A DNA stretch of 21,410 nucleotides from Welwitschia mirabilis (taxonomy: Eukaryota > Gnetophyta > Gnetopsida > Welwitschiales), in NCBI GenBank assembly GCA_051453625.1, contig JBOZIK010000001.1, forward strand, positions 34,592,635 through 34,614,044. Reading direction: 5' to 3'. The notes under the pieces were generated by a model. It was not told the origin of the DNA. It saw nothing but the letters and a program-made list of their open reading frames with translations, and ran no database searches. How positions within the stretch are numbered: the first letter of the stretch is position 1; each line of letters starts with the position of its first letter. Below are positions 20,931 through 21,410 of the stretch, piece by piece. The position numbers were made by a program, and so were the translations under genes.

Positions 20931-21333
20931 AATTCAAAAATCAAAATCAGGCATAACCTAGGTTAAATAGAATTATCAAAATAATTTTCAACCTTTTAAA
21001 AATCAATTTCAAAATTCAAACTTCCAACTAAGTTCATCCAACTTCCAACATCCAAACGATCCATTTAAAAATATTATGAATGAATTTAGAAGATCACAAG
21101 AAAAGATACATGTCATCTTAGAAAATAAAAATGCCAACATTAAAAACTTAGTAAATATATTTTAATAATAAATGTTGGTAAGTCAAGGAAGAAAGACTCA
21201 TTCATAACACAAGATTTACTAGACCCTAATGAAATAAGAAAATAAATAAGATTATGACAAGAAGTTAAAAAGATGATAAATCAGCAATTGAGAGAAATGT
21301 TATACCAACTTATGACTTAATTGAGTAAAATTA

Positions 21334-21410
21334 TCACATTACCAAGGATTGTCCACTTTTATCAACATATAAAAGAAAAATACATGAAGAAGTTTGTGCT
21401 TTTAACCAAA
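21334..21410 (+). repeat. 77-bp exact repeat, copy 2 (at window end)
   Basis: Identical to 20854-20930; the repeat may run on beyond the window. Upstream of this copy, the reading tat gac tta att gag keeps the spacing of the first half of a CX2CX4H knuckle with both cysteines mutated. So this copy has the flank that copy 1 lost in the gap. Confidence 0.95.

Larger units (their letters stand above)
19199..21300 (+). pseudogene. Athila-like gypsy gag remnant, with gap
   Basis: A possible start, MVNLEKKYQRERLLIKNNIK, lies at 19199 and stops at 19354. From 19505 a frame reads PFDLPLGDYVELKNLDV, then FPMILKGSDKNWLKFIPHKS and VQEIFVKRFMSEETIRKRKK. This is the core of a retrotransposon gag domain (PF03732-like), where L-K-G, a conserved W, I-P and S-L precede a W that is here a TAG stop. 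After a ten-A run near 19837 the frame shifts, and EELVNYFYSRLDHHTK continues the domain to the gap. Beyond the gap, HITKDCP is the end of a CCHC knuckle. EFRRSQEKIHVILENKNANI (about 21085) matches the Athila gag tail, where an S/N-I-x-N-L motif follows. Interruptions are mainly stops from C-to-T or G-to-A changes. Confidence 0.75.

Noticed and set aside
1-21410. A CRISPR array, prokaryotic operon or novel defence system
   Set aside because: No regularly spaced short identical repeats and no intact protein genes. The repeats seen are LTRs, palindromic units and one large tandem, in plant-type retroelement debris.

Overview
The window looks like AT-rich nuclear DNA of a seed plant, most likely a flowering plant. 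It is filled with old, nested, heavily mutated LTR retrotransposons. I found no intact host gene, tRNA, rRNA or CRISPR array. No open frame is both long and free of assembly gaps. The plant assignment rests on gypsy-type primer-binding sites of the tRNA-Asp kind (typical of Athila-like elements), copia-type sites of the tRNA-iMet kind, and gag remnants of both superfamilies with CCHC zinc knuckles. Most differences from the expected primer-binding sites are C-to-T or G-to-A transitions, as expected of long-methylated DNA. Five runs of N interrupt the sequence: 1047-1254, 4691-5230, 17933-17942, 20015-20853 and the short one is exactly 10 N; the four listed coordinates are the actual gaps seen, so the count is four assembly gaps in all.

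Layout. 1-886 is unrecognised AT-rich DNA. 887 to about 1870 is a truncated LTR of the Athila-like family that dominates the right side; it carries three tandem palindrome-centred units. 1871-3507 is AT-rich and unrecognised. 3590-5890 is a compositionally distinct, pyrimidine-rich, CpG-containing block in which a segment of about 660 bp occurs twice, about 1.2 kb apart, with a gap between the copies. It is followed by a short protein-like fragment (5947-6248), an A-run and an (AT)n microsatellite.

From about 6290 to 9700 lies one Athila-like 5' end (LTR, tRNA-Asp site at 7682, eroded interior). On the minus strand, a copia element follows: gag remnant with zinc knuckle (9815 to about 10780), iMet site and LTR (from 10800). 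A second related minus-strand LTR with its own iMet-like site lies just beyond (11780 to about 12540). A plus-strand copia element follows: iMet-like site at 13504, gag from 13524 to about 15260, then truncation before protease.

15308-18710 is a complex of Athila-like LTRs. It holds a near-complete plus LTR with primer site, a partial duplication of its 3' end, an inverted truncated LTR, a 10-N gap, and a further plus LTR. The last LTR leads through a tRNA-Asp site, a leader with palindromes and a decayed gag to the window end. The final 77 bp exactly repeat the 77 bp that follow the last gap.

No set of genes works together here. The biology is that of nested retroelements, their LTR promoters and hairpins, and decay. 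The items most worth a second look are the recurring palindromic units in the LTR/leader family, the inverted LTR arrangement meeting at the 10-N gap, the pyrimidine-rich duplicated block with its downstream coding-like fragment, and the exact 77-bp repeat.
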